A stretch of 64,000 nt of DNA from Thuidium tamariscinum (GCA_947034885.2 OX344754.2:15642501-15706500); one strand, 5' to 3'; positions 25,207 through 35,789 are shown, counted from the first letter of the stretch. Made by a program: numbers and translations. The notes: generated by a model from the letters alone, not told the origin.

Positions 25207-26307
25207 GTGGAAGAGGGATGGAGGAACGTACCTGCACGAAGTGTTGCAAAAGCACCAGTGGTTTTTCCTACGGAGAATGAGTTCAGAGCTGGATACATCT
25301 GGGGTCAGGAAACTATTTTCAATGCCAATATAGATAGTATCCGTAGTGTTCAAAATGTGGAGACAAACCATAGGACGCTGATGGAATGGCGAGTGACAGA
25401 GATGTATGAGCGTTTGAAGGGATCAGAGGCCGATGGAATCAGTGCAATAACACTTCGTCCAATTGCATATCTTTATGACAGTACCAATGATGAGGGGGAG
25501 ACAGAGGTGGTACAAGTTCCTTTTAGTCAGGAAGGTGCAGCACGGGAATTTGAAGTTGCATACTTGACCCATTGTAAAGTTGATCCAGCTATGCCAAGGG
25601 ATATGGTGAAGCACCATTGGTTGGAGAATCACATTTTGTGGGAGGCAGTGGATGGTCAACACATTGTCGGTGCTTGTAAACGAACCCAACAAGAACACAG
25701 AGATGGAAAAATGTCAGAAGAGGAGTTCCGTTTGCGCTTTCAAAAACGGAGAGCAAAGTTCTTGGTATATAACAGTGCTCAATTCTATATTGAAGCATCA
25801 GTACGAATTAACGCAAAAGAGTTCCAGCGGCCTTTCTACACTTCCTTCTATGAAAACCTAATGAAGCTGCGTGATATATGGAAAGCTTGTGGTTGTCCTA
25901 GTAGTGTTGCTCAAGTTGATGATGCACAGAGAACGAAAGCGATGACGATGGCAACAAGTGCATTGCACTACAGCAAAGGATTGCCGCAACATATGTCGTT
26001 GGAGGAGTTGTCAAAGAGGATGGTTGATTATACAAGACATGCCTGGAATGATGATGAAGAATCTTATAAGGCAGTATTGCAAGTTTGCAAAGATTATGAG
26101 GAAGGAAAGTTATTCTATAGTAAGAAAGCAGAGGACTCTTGGAAGAGAATGGCAAGGGAAAAGAATGCGGTTGAGACTATGGACGAAAATCCTAGAAGGA
26201 AGAGGATGGAAAAAACATGGTGGAGGCCTTTAAGTAGAGTCTCAAACGAGACTTATGCACATGTAGTGAAACAAATGACAGCAAAGGAAGTGGTTGATGG
26301 AAAGTGA
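25207..26307 (+). CDS. Middle fragment of the accessory gene (about 366 codons)
   Basis: An open frame after the shift, with no true ATG at its start (it opens on GTG inside the former frame), ending at TGA 26305. It is rich in charged helices (peptides such as EEFRLRFQKRRAKFLVYNSA and FYTSFYENLMKLRDIWKACG). It reads straight on after the stop into the next fragment in the same frame, so the TGA is best seen as a mutation. I do not recognise a domain. Confidence 0.5.
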   Translation: MEEGWRNVPARSVAKAPVVFPTENEFRAGYIWGQETIFNANIDSIRSVQNVETNHRTLMEWRVTEMYERLKGSEADGISAITLRPIAYLYDSTNDEGETEVVQVPFSQEGAAREFEVAYLTHCKVDPAMPRDMVKHHWLENHILWEAVDGQHIVGACKRTQQEHRDGKMSEEEFRLRFQKRRAKFLVYNSAQFYIEASVRINAKEFQRPFYTSFYENLMKLRDIWKACGCPSSVAQVDDAQRTKAMTMATSALHYSKGLPQHMSLEELSKRMVDYTRHAWNDDEESYKAVLQVCKDYEEGKLFYSKKAEDSWKRMAREKNAVETMDENPRRKRMEKTWWRPLSRVSNETYAHVVKQMTAKEVVDGK

Positions 26308-26352
26308 CCATCACAGCGATACTATTTCAATCATGCTACATCTGCAAATCTT

Positions 26353-28320
26353 ATGAAAGGTACTGTAGCATATGTAGTGGATCATGTGCAACGGAAGGAT
26401 GTTGTGAAGAATCAAGTGCGATTCTTAATGGTACAAGCAGGTGATGAAAATCCTTTATCTCTGGATGATTTCTTTGGTATAAATGTAAGCAAATATGCAA
26501 ATGATGGAGGAAGGCAATTTGTTGTGATGGGGAAGACATTGGATGTTGAATCCAAGAACTTGTGGTGTTCACCTTCTGTAAAGACAATTCAAGCATTGAA
26601 GGGTATTGAGCATGTAATTCCAGCATTTGTAAAGCAACATTTCAACGATATTAGAGGAGGTCGAGGAGGCTATACAGGCTATAGTCGGGAGGTGGAGGAT
26701 GTATCAAATGCACGATGGGATTGGCAAGTAGCTCTCTCTACAATGCAAGGTGAAGAGAGTGAAAGGGTAGTGCATGTGCGATGTAGGGGGGGATTTTTTG
26801 AAGAAGAATACGTGGAATTAGGAAAACCATGTTTATGGGTTTTCGATTGTAGACGAGGAGGTGCAGAAGGGCCAGCCAGAGAATGGACAAATGAGGATTA
26901 CAGTAAGGTAATGCAAAAACTTCAAAATTGGATGTCTTCAATTTTGAGGTGGACTGCCATTTTCCTTTTCCCGGCAGGTATACATTTTGATGAAGCAATG
27001 CAATCGAAGATGGGGTTATTGGAGGCATCTCATTGTTTGCAGGGTTTGTGGATATTTGAAAGAAGAACAGTTCCTTCTTATGTAAATGATCTATACCATG
27101 GAGGACAGAAGCAACGTGGGGTGCAAATAGTGGGAGACATTGCCATCATTATGCATTATCCACCGGAAAGTGGGCCTATGGGGAATGTACCCCGTAGTAC
27201 GAATGATTTGGATGTCATATTTAAAGACAGCTGGAGTACGGAAGTGGTGCCTCGAGTGGAAGACAAATTTAAAAGAACACCTTTGGAGTTGAAGAGAATG
27301 GTGCAAATGTATCTGCCACGGGATTGGGGATTAGTGACTTTGGGCATTACAATGGCCGTTCCAGGGATTTTGGAAACTACTTTTGTAGGCAAGGAAATCA
27401 TCATTATGGAAGGAGCAACAAGTCGTATGCAATTTGTGTACAATACACTGCAGTTGCTGTATGGTGAGAAAATGGTGATGGTTAATGCTGTGAGTACAGC
27501 CGCTGAACACAGAGTTGCAGATGCAGTGAGTACAGGAGATGAATTGCGAGTTAGTGGTCGTCATCCAGGAGATTCAAATGTCGAGCCTCTTGGATTGGAA
27601 AGGCTACCTCGATTAGGGAGTACCTCTTCAAGTGAAGAAGTAACACTTCAGAGGAAGAAACGGAAGAGAAAGGAGACTGGAATTGATTTCGGAGCTTCAT
27701 CATCAAGTGGAGATGATAGAGATTCTGAACGAACTCACTCTGACGATTTACGAAGTGGTGGCATCGATATAGGCTCACAAGATACAGATGATGGACATAC
27801 GGCACATGGAGATCAGGAGAGCTTAATGGAAGTGGAAGAAGATCGTGATTATGTTCCAGCGGAAACTAATGTCTCTGTGAAGAACAAAGAAGCTGAGGTT
27901 GTAGGAGTTGAGGCTGGAGAAATTGAAGGTACAACAACACAAAAGGAACCAATATCAGCATTAGAAGCGTTCAGCACTCGAAATATGGAGAGCTTGACTC
28001 CAGGTGAAGGTGGATATTATTATGACAAGGATCAAGTGAAATATATTCGAACAACAGGAAATGATGGGAATTATGTTTATGAACGTGCTTTTTCAGTTAT
28101 GGAAGAATCTACAGAGTATCCTTCTTTTGTCGAGAGAGTTGCATCACCTATTCTAGATGCAATGGTGGGTAGGGCTTTGGAGTATGCTTCTCCACCTCTA
28201 CTAACTCCAATAGGTGAACAAGCAGTACATGAAGACACTGAGGCAATTGGTGGAGAGGGAGTAGAGGACTTGACGAAATCATCTGCACGAGTATTGGAGA
28301 CTCCTGAAGAAGAAGTGTAG
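26353..28320 (+). CDS. C-terminal fragment of accessory gene, methyltransferase-like (655 codons)
   Basis: The frame in fact continues from 26308; 26353 is the first ATG. Residues 160-200 (CLWVFDCRRGG...EWTNEDYSKVM) have the shape of the DPPY segment of amino-methyltransferases, with DCRR in place of DPPY. There follow the strand ILRWTAIFLFPAGIHF and, at 310-354, RTPLELKRMVQMYLP then LGITMAVPG and GKEIIIMEG, the layout of the Pro-rich helix, SAM loop and 'GR.fIGIE' strand. Both catalytic loops lack the usual residues. After 380 it is acidic and disordered, with a basic RKKRKRK patch (about 433-440). Structural inference only; likely inactive or a binding domain if correct. Confidence 0.4.
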   Translation: MKGTVAYVVDHVQRKDVVKNQVRFLMVQAGDENPLSLDDFFGINVSKYANDGGRQFVVMGKTLDVESKNLWCSPSVKTIQALKGIEHVIPAFVKQHFNDIRGGRGGYTGYSREVEDVSNARWDWQVALSTMQGEESERVVHVRCRGGFFEEEYVELGKPCLWVFDCRRGGAEGPAREWTNEDYSKVMQKLQNWMSSILRWTAIFLFPAGIHFDEAMQSKMGLLEASHCLQGLWIFERRTVPSYVNDLYHGGQKQRGVQIVGDIAIIMHYPPESGPMGNVPRSTNDLDVIFKDSWSTEVVPRVEDKFKRTPLELKRMVQMYLPRDWGLVTLGITMAVPGILETTFVGKEIIIMEGATSRMQFVYNTLQLLYGEKMVMVNAVSTAAEHRVADAVSTGDELRVSGRHPGDSNVEPLGLERLPRLGSTSSSEEVTLQRKKRKRKETGIDFGASSSSGDDRDSERTHSDDLRSGGIDIGSQDTDDGHTAHGDQESLMEVEEDRDYVPAETNVSVKNKEAEVVGVEAGEIEGTTTQKEPISALEAFSTRNMESLTPGEGGYYYDKDQVKYIRTTGNDGNYVYERAFSVMEESTEYPSFVERVASPILDAMVGRALEYASPPLLTPIGEQAVHEDTEAIGGEGVEDLTKSSARVLETPEEEV

Positions 28321-28831
28321 TAGAAGCAATGAAGTTAAAAGTATATGTCATTGTGGTGTAGGATGTGGGAAAGAGTAGAATTTGCGTGTTTGTTTTGGAA
28401 GTGGTTGCAGGTGTTGGGTTTTTCATTCATTATAGCGAAAAATATAGAGTAGAAATGAGAAGACAATGGAATGTACTTTGTATGTCATTCTCTTTCTTTA
28501 AATAAATGTTTTCGTAATTATGGTTATTTTATAGTGTAGGAAATATGAGGGCAATGAAATGGTATGTTTTTGATGAATTTGATGCTCTCAGTGCAATTAG
28601 AATGTAAATTTAAGAAACGAATGTGTAAGGGACATGAGAAAATTAATTAAGTTTGAGCATCTTTTAATGAAAAGTATTGAAAACAATCTATAAAATAGAA
28701 ATTTGCATATAACATTGAAGTTGTAAACAAAAAGATTGAAAATTAGCTCTCATAAAAAATGAAGGGGTACCCAAGTTTTTAGGTAACACATGTTCAATGA
28801 ATAGTAGTGCAAACGGTGATTGCACTTGGCC
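28321..28831. other. Right end region of the transposon, no gene
   Basis: AT-rich sequence between the accessory gene stop and the right terminus. No exon or repeat is recognised apart from the subterminal motifs. Confidence 0.45.
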
Positions 28832-28838
28832 AAGTGCA
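28821..28838. repeat. Perfect 18-bp palindrome at the right end
   Basis: tgcacttggccaagtgca is its own reverse complement and overlaps the inner part of the right TIR. The left end has a looser version (7204-7220). Confidence 0.9.
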
Positions 28839-28858
28839 AAAATGTCTAATTCGGTGTT
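28832..28858 (-). repeat. Right terminal inverted repeat (27 bp)
   Basis: Exact inverse of 7184-7210, ending gtctaattcggtgtt. Confidence 0.95.
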
Positions 28859-28862
28859 AAAG
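28859..28862. repeat. Target site duplication (aaag), right
   Basis: Matches 7180-7183; followed by gcaaaaggagaaag, which continues the interrupted exon and copy 2. Confidence 0.85.
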
Positions 28863-29573
28863 GCAAAAGGAGAAAGATTACATCAAAGCCAAAATCAAAG
28901 CAAAAAGATTAAAAGAATTTGAACTTGTGAAATCTGAATTTGAACAAGTCAAAGGTATTTATATCAAGAACATTCTCTATATATATTTTTAATTTCTATA
29001 TAATTAGAAGGATTAGTTGATATTAGAATATCTTTAAAGATAAAAAGTTTATATTATAATTTTTTTTTAAATTAATATTTATTGATCTTTTATTTTTTTT
29101 TCTTATATTATTATCTTATAGTTTTTTTTTGTTTTAGTTTAAACAAGATTTAAAGTACTTTTTGAATTATTTGAGTTGAATTTTTTAGAAAAGTTATAGT
29201 ATCAAAACTATTTTGAACTACTATTCATTCAAGTATCTATTAATATTAAAAATTTTGAATTCTAGGTGCATATTTCTTTCAAATTGAAAGAAACATTGAA
29301 AATTTTGATAAAAAATACATGAAGTACATTCTTCCAAAATATGTGCATCAACCACAAATTTTTTGTTATCCAAGACAAGACTTCTAAAGAAGTAGTGTTG
29401 GTAGCAAGGTGTTTGACTTTTAAAGACATGTCCAAACTTCGAAGATGAATTTGCGGAATATGAGAAAGTTACTTCAACTTTCATGTATATGATGAAAGGT
29501 GCAAGTGACGTGAACACAAATTCCGCTAAAAGATCTAGCAAAATCTATGCCATGGGATGGAGAGGAGGATGTT
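28863..29573 (+). pseudogene. 3' exons of the transposon-split gene, copy 1
   Basis: Exon remainder 28863-28954 (KRLKEFELVKSEFEQVK) ends in phase 1 at GTATTT. The last exon starts after tctag at 29265, also phase 1, and reads AYFFQIERNIENFDKKYMKY before a 2-bp loss near 29340 and a 7-bp gain near 29435 shift the frame relative to copy 2. The downstream peptides (ACINHKFFVIQDK, SSKIYAMGWKGG in copy 2) are not a family I recognise. This copy is broken by both the transposon and these shifts. Confidence 0.5.
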
Positions 29574-29950
29574 TATAATTTAAAATACTTTTATTATCTT
29601 TTAAAAGTTATTTATATAGTTTATAATATTTAAAAATATCTTCTTTAACCCCTAAAGCCCTAAACTGCGTTTTTTAGCAACATAAGTTTTTTGGGCAGCT
29701 CACTTTGAATGGAGTTGTTATTTTTTTTCTTTGAAATTTTTACACAAGGTGTGACCAAAGAGTAGCTTTAAGGCCCAACAATTTTCGTAACTTTTGACTT
29801 CGTGGTTAAAAAGTTATGGCATGATATGTCGTTTTCTTTACTCAAAGGGCAAGCCGGGCAGTTGAAAAAACTTCTTTAAAAAAAACTTTTTTTTTCAAAA
29901 GTGAAATTTCAAATTGATTTTTTAGGAGTCAAAAGTTATGAGGAATTTTT
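28863..29950. repeat. Large repeat unit, copy 1, middle part
   Basis: Collinear with 61951-63015 in copy 2 up to the phrase caaattgattttt; there copy 2 jumps, and similarity resumes only at 35151. Confidence 0.8.
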
Positions 29951-30338
29951 AGTTTGTGGGTAGGTATGGAATCTTTGAAAACCATTCCCACCCACAAACT
30001 AAAATTCCTCATAACTTTTGACTCCTTAATTCAAATGGAATGAAACAAAGCTTCCTATGCTTGTATAAACCTAAAGAATCAATTTGAAATTTCACTTTTG
30101 AAAAAAAAGTTTTTTAAAGAAGTTTTTTCAGCTGCCCGAGCTGCCCAAGCTGCCCTCTCATATCATGCCATAACTTCTTAACCACAAAAGTCAAAAGTTA
30201 CAAAAATTGTTGGGCTTTAAAGCTACTCCTTGGGCACATCTTGTGTAAAAATTTCAAAGAAAAAGAATAAAAATTCCATTCGTAGTGAACTGCCCCAAAA
30301 ACTTATGCTACCAAAAAATGCAACTCATGGCTTTAGGT
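29651..30338. repeat. Foldback element (688 bp), about 330-bp arms
   Basis: Left end cctaaagccctaaactgc pairs with the right end near 30338 (cctaaagccatgagttgc inverted). The arms share aaaagtgaaatttcaaattg and acaaactaaaattcctcat and meet near 29985. A left-arm-only copy lies at 62743-63015 and a third copy at 44355-45457. No coding capacity. Confidence 0.8.
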
Positions 30339-33300
30339 CAAAATATGTAAGTGTACGTGATTGATGTTTTTTGCTTACATAAATTGTAGGTACAAATAGT
30401 GGTCTAACTATTGGCCATTACGTTCTTGATGGGTCTATTCAAAGAAATGAATTTGAACTTCAAAGGTGGAAGTAGTAACAAACACTTTAATCCAAAATGG
30501 AAAAAATTTATGGCAAAAAATTTTCCACACCTACACCAACTTTATTTTAGAACACAAGACTTGAAGCAGTGAAAACTCAAGTACCTACATTGGCTGAAAC
30601 ATAGTTTGATTTGCTACATGTTCAAGATAAGGCTTTCTGTAGTAACCTTACCTATACTATTAAAGATTTTAGTAATTCCTTTCGTAGAGATAATGATTTC
30701 AATGCTTACTCCTTTGGAAATATGGGCTCTAATTTGCTTAGAAGTTGGAAAACTACTAGGTAGATAAAATGATTTTTGTAGTATAGGAGGTTAGTTTTTA
30801 TTAGGGTCTCATGAAGCATATGTAGACTTTAATTTATGTGATGGCATTGTAAAAATTATATGGAGGGGTAAAATAAATTTTTATAATACCTTGCCAAGTA
30901 CAACTAGTGAAAACTATACATGACTTGGCTCATCTATACAAATTAGCAAATCATTAGAGCAAAGGATAAAAACATTGTATGAAATGAATGCAAAGGAAGA
31001 TGATATAAGCAAGAAAATATGTGGCGCTAATGAAATTATAGAGACCAAATTGAAGGGTTTGAACTGTTTACAAAAGTAGGTATTTCTGTTGTAATTAGAT
31101 TTTTAAGTTTTGATGCACTTATTTTTAATTATGTAAAAATTTTCTTCTAGAAAATAGTATTTTAAAAATCCATGGGTTTTTTTTTACTTTCCAACTTTGT
31201 AATTTTGTAATAAAATTTGATTTTGGATTGGTATTGGATAGGATTTCAAATTTTTGTCATTTATGTCACAAAATCACAAAGATGATCAACAATGATCACA
31301 AACATGGTATCAAAAGATGGTAAGTTCTTATTTTTGATAGTCTTTAATATAATGGTAGTTTTAATATTTTTTTATACTTGATTAATTAATTTTTGTTTTA
31401 CACTAAGTACAAGAGAATTTAATAGAAAAATATTGGATTGGTAAATCTTCCATTTGGATTTTAGGCCTTAGAGGAAGATTTTAAAGAGATTTGTAGCTTT
31501 TATGTGTACAAAATGATGTAAAAGATGTAAAGCTAAGCTAAGGAAAGAAAGCTCAGGAGCTTGTAGTTCAAGAAGGTATTCATTGCCGTGGTATAAACAA
31601 AAAGAAGTGCAAGTTTACCAACGAAGAAAGCGAGCAACAAAAGAAAACAAGTGAAGAGAAGCCACAAGACAAAGATGTTGGGAATAGAGACATTGCAACA
31701 ATGAATAAGCTTGATTTTTTGTTTTCAATGTAGAATTGCTTTGACTTTAGGCCTTTCTTTGTAGCCATTAACAACAACAGTGTTCTCCTAGAACCATGTT
31801 GATGTAGGGATCAACCACAACTTTGTATATCACTCTTGCATTGTACTTGGCCACCATTTGGTGAGCCATGCTTTTTGTTTGTTATTTGAATCTTTGAAAA
31901 AATTCATTTATTCAATAGAGATGTTGTAAGGCTTCTTTCTATCTTTTGGATCTATAGTTATTGTAAATGTCTAAGTTGAATATTTTCTTCCAAATTTGTT
32001 CATATAGATGATCAACTATATTATAAAATAGAAAGGAAAATGTGTTGTTCCTTTAGTCTTATACTCTTCCCACAACAAGCTCATTTCTAACTTTATAAGT
32101 TTAAATGCTATATGAATTAAGTTGTTGAAATTACGCTAGTGTTATCTGAATTTCTATAGAATTAGTAAGAATGAGATATTATGGACTATATACTAACCAT
32201 ACTTTGCCTTAGATTAGGCAATTCTCTAGTAATATTATTTTTTATACTTCAATTCTAACTTTCTATTAGAGAGAAGTCAATCCTCTGTTTCTATTGCATT
32301 ATTTAAAGAGTATTCTAAACTTTAGGGTTTGTAGATTGATAGTTGTTTACATCCTTTGTACCATTTTGTAGTGATTGAACCTTTAAAACTTGCTTCCATC
32401 TGTGGCATTATTAGGTAATCTACTTAGTTATTGATGAAATTAAGAATCTTTTTCCAATAGCACATGAAGCTATGAAACTACTACCATTGTACATGTCTAG
32501 GGGACTTGAGAAGATAACATTGCTTGATAAATCACACTACATTTGGTCCATTTGTGTTTTGTTAATCATGATTAGTATATCATTGAAGTTATCCTATATC
32601 TTTGGTGCCTACTACACAGATAAAGAAATTGATTTTTTTTTATTGTCATGTTATTCACAAGTGTCTATTTTCAAGACAAGGCTATACTTGGCTTGTCAAA
32701 ATGGTTCTCTAACCTAGTTTTATCTACCATCACTTTAATATTGCTCATTGCCAACATTGTCTACACATACAAATAGAATTGCAATAAATCTATTAAGCAC
32801 ACTCACATATGTGGCATTCTTAATTTATATCTCCTAAAGCAATAGCATTTGATACTCAAGTCTTTAACCCTTCCAATTATTTTGTAATGCTTTCATTCAA
32901 AATTGACTTTAGTACTATCATTTTTTGTAGGAGTAGCAAATTTTCTTGGAAAAAATAATTCTCGCCATATAAAACTAAATAATCTTGTGGTATGATATTT
33001 TGAAAAGATAAGGCAAAAGTTTTACAATTCCTATTGTATACATTGTAGGATATTGACTTTTCAATTTAGAAACTTTGTTTTTTGGGTATTGCAAAAAATC
33101 AAGTAGCTACTCTTTTTAAAGTGACATTTGAGTGGACAAATATCCAATATAATGGTGCTTCTTTGGATTTATTTATCAACAAAAGTTAGTTATTTGCTTG
33201 AAAATTTTTAAAATCACTCAATTTCTACAATAGAAAGTTAAAAAGTTGTATATAGAAATTAATAAAAGATTCAAAATATTAGATTGTGAAGAATTTATTT

Positions 33301-34469
33301 AGAAATGTCAAAATTTATCATTTCAATGGTTGTAATGTAAGAAAAATAGTTTGAATTCTCTGTTTTAATTTTTCTAAAATATATTAGAAAATGAGTTCAA
33401 CAAGGAATTATAATGTTTATTTTAAAGTAGGAATCAATAAATGCCTACAATCTGAAAACCCTCATAACTTTAATATTATTAATTTATAAATGGATTTCAA
33501 GCAAGTTTGTATAACTTCATTTTTTAGTAAAACTTTATGAAATTTTCTCATAAGATTAAAAAACTTATTTGCTTTGTATGAATTTAATTTTCATTTTAAG
33601 TAGTGCCTAAGGAGAAAAAGTTATGCCATTTGAAAGATAATATTTGAGGCTTGGGAAAGAAAAATAAATCTACAAAAATTTGAATTTGAATTTAAAGTTT
33701 TTTAATAAACTATATTTTTTCCTACATGTCAAGATTAAATTCATTTCATTTGGATATGTGATCTCAGACTTATGAACAATCTTGTTTTAGAAGTAAAATA
33801 AGCATCTTTTTGAAAAAACAACTTGTAGGGTTTATTTTTATATATTCAAATATACAAGTTGCATATTCAAGTTGCATATTCAAATATGGCCTCCTTCAAT
33901 TCAAGTTTCCAAAATGAAGGAGCCAAGAAACTCATAACCTTCTAGAAAGAAAGTCCACATAACAATTGGTCCAAAAACTAAAAGAAAAACATTGCTTTTA
34001 AAAATAATAATTTATACCTTTTCCATATGGGTAGAGAACACATACAGGTTTATTACTTCATAGAGGTTAGAAGTTCTATTGTTTAAATCTTTTGTTGCAC
34101 AAGAATCATGAAGCACCAAGTGACTACTAATTGCATTGTTTAAAAACTACTTTTTCTACATACTTGGATATACTTCATCCATTTCTTGAAGCTCACTTAG
34201 TAGTGATTGTCTTGAAACTTTCATAATCCACGTAGTAGATGCTATCTCTCTTATATGATTAAGCCCAATGTTAATTTGGGATACCTATAATACAATTCAA
34301 GTTGCAAAATATAATATCATTGTTAGATGACAAAAATTCAACAAACAAGTCCATAATGAAGACACCAAGACATTGATAATTACAATTCAAAAGAAATGAA
34401 AAGAAGTGACCACAATATTCTTGACCTCTAAAGGGTTCCCTTTGCCTCCATGACATATTTGATGCCAAT
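30339..34469. other. AT-rich segment absent from copy 2, no gene recognised
   Basis: Copy 2 has no counterpart of this stretch: it jumps from the foldback left arm to the sequence equivalent of 35151. The stretch is AT-rich with short open frames only (for example 32472-32717). Either copy 2 lost it or it was inserted in copy 1. Confidence 0.5.
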
Positions 34470-34537
34470 GATTAGTAGAAATTTGTTGATCATCAACACG
34501 ACCAAAACAACAAAACCGGGCAAATTTTCTACTAGTG
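34470..34537. mobile_element. Short CACTA-like MITE remnant (68 bp)
   Basis: The right end ...aaattttctactagtg is a good CACTAGTAGAAAA terminus. The left end attagtagaaatttg is its decayed inverse. No matching 3-bp duplication. Confidence 0.35.
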
Positions 34538-35211
34538 CTTGTAGGGTCACCTACATAATTGTGAATCTTAACCTTTAAAGGATGGGCTAGTGACCATAGA
34601 AATCATCTCTTTGGTTGCTCTATTAATCATTGGTATAAGAAATTGCAAAAAACATTTATTAGAAGTCAAACTATTGTAGAAGACCTCCCTTTTTCACCAC
34701 AAAATCTTTAAGATGAATAGTTGAACTTTTGTCCTAGTACTAAAAGGATTCTTTGTCATCCATCGGAAAAAAAGTCTCCTTGTTGGCATTTAAGCATGAC
34801 ATTAAATCTTGCCACCAAAGGTGAGCCACCATGATAATTTTGGATTATCCAGGGTAAAAGTGAAAAAAAGCCCCCTATTTTGTCATGTGTCTTGAGTATG
34901 TTCTAAACCTATTCTAGCCAATTTGGAGTCTTTGATTGCAAATATGAATTCAGAATTTGCAACAAAAAAACTTTGTGCAAGAAATAAAAAATTTCAGCGT
35001 TTACCCTGGGGTAAATCCAGCCTGCTAGGCCCACCTTTGATGGTAGGATTTAATGTCCTCCGGCATTTCAGGGTAAGGTTTCCAATTGACCTGGTACACC
35101 TCCAATTGACAAGGCATCAGGGGAGATGTCCTTCTCTTTCCAAATCCAAGGGGAGGCTGCAAACTGCAGACTGCAGAGAAGCCAATGAAATAAGAATGCT
35201 TCCGACCAGTG

Positions 35212-35468
35212 TTTCTTTTTTGCCTTTTTGTTGCCAGATTGCACCTAAAAAAATCTGGCTAAAAAAGGTTATAAAAATGTCAAAAAAATTGGATGAAATT
35301 GCCAGTCAACTTCGAAATTTGAAAAAATATTAAATGAAATTGCTTAATTGTAGATGAAAACCATATTATACATCCAATAAGTCGATGAATGTTGCAATTT
35401 GGAGCACTATTATAACATTTTATATCACCACTATGGCACTTATTCAAAAATGAAAGAAAAAATCTGGT
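35212..35468. mobile_element. Family D repeat, diverged copy
   Basis: Contains ggatgaaattgcca, catccaataagtcgatgaatg and ccactatggcact like other members; ends near aaagaaaaaatctgg. The counterpart in copy 2 is 63180-63417. Confidence 0.45.
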
Positions 35469-35596
35469 TCCCACTTGTTGGACCATATTATAATCTTGTG
35501 CAAGTTGATGAATCAATTCATTAAATTTTCGGTTTCTTCATAGACTCCAGCGACACCCCTGTTCGGATTCATTGTTGAAAAATTTCAAAGAGATTA

Positions 35597-35789
35597 CAGG
35601 AGAACCTCTCTAACTCAATCGGTCCCGGCCCAATTTGATATATTGAGCTACAAAGGTTTATTCACTTAGAGAGGGCTAGATTTATTCACATCCTTAATTA
35701 GTAATTTGGCTCAGTCCAAGACTAGTCTGACACATTCACTTACAGAGGTTTATCAGGCTAGAGAGGGTTTAATAAGAGAGGTTCTATTG
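35597..35789. mobile_element. Emigrant/pogo-like MITE, copy 1 (193 bp)
   Basis: Ends cag(g)agaacctctctaa and its inverse ...agagaggttctattg, flanked by TA on both sides (35595-35596, 35790-35791). Its terminus is like the plant Emigrant family (CAGTA.AACCTCT...). The same element is at the same place in copy 2, so it predates the duplication. Confidence 0.7.

Larger units (their letters stand above)
23807..28320 (+). pseudogene. Broken accessory gene with methyltransferase-like C-terminal half
   Basis: One long former frame starts at ATG 23807 (good context, atcATGGCA). It is interrupted by TGA at 24122, TGA near 24233, a one-base shift around 25195-25206 in a G run, and TGA at 26305. All three stops could be CGA codons changed to TGA. 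Order of regions: a Trp-rich N-terminal domain (GWWIESNGTEKSNLWITDFP), a charged region, a Gly/Arg/Cys-rich stretch (24761-24990), a helical part (25207-26300), then 26353-28320 with a methyltransferase-like layout. An expressed version could use introns instead, but the breaks fall in otherwise continuous frames. It shares the transposon with the transposase-like gene and faces the opposite end. Confidence 0.6.
7184..28858. mobile_element. Giant TIR DNA transposon (21,675 bp) with transposase-like gene and cargo
   Basis: Seen directly: the outermost 27 bases (aacaccgaattagacattt...) are exactly the reverse complement of the last 27; flanking aaag is duplicated; and a paralogous empty site exists in copy 2. 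Contents from left: subterminal TGCAC/GTGCA motifs, a minus-strand transposase-like gene (7494-10703), about 13 kb of AT-rich and nested-repeat cargo with a GC-rich block, a broken plus-strand gene (23807-28320), and the right subterminal palindrome. The two genes converge inward from opposite ends. The size is far above ordinary plant TIR elements. The perfect TIRs and duplication suggest recent movement, although one gene is damaged. The superfamily is uncertain; the 4-bp duplication does not match CACTA (3), hAT (8) or Mutator (9). Confidence 0.92.

Noticed and set aside
26305..26307. TGA recoding or RNA editing as an explanation for the stops
   Set aside because: Nothing in the sequence supports it; deamination of CGA is simpler.
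7184..28858. Reading the giant element as a CACTA transposon because its ends contain CACCG
   Set aside because: The match to CACTA ends is poor and trimming to CAC destroys the target duplication; aacaccg ends with a 4-bp duplication fit the empty site.
29221..29541. 106-codon minus-strand frame, also seen at 62376-62633
   Set aside because: The opposite strand has matching splice junctions and the better protein-like frame.
34923..35333. 136-codon open frame
   Set aside because: Its end lies in a family D repeat and its middle in the duplicated unit; copy 2 does not keep it.
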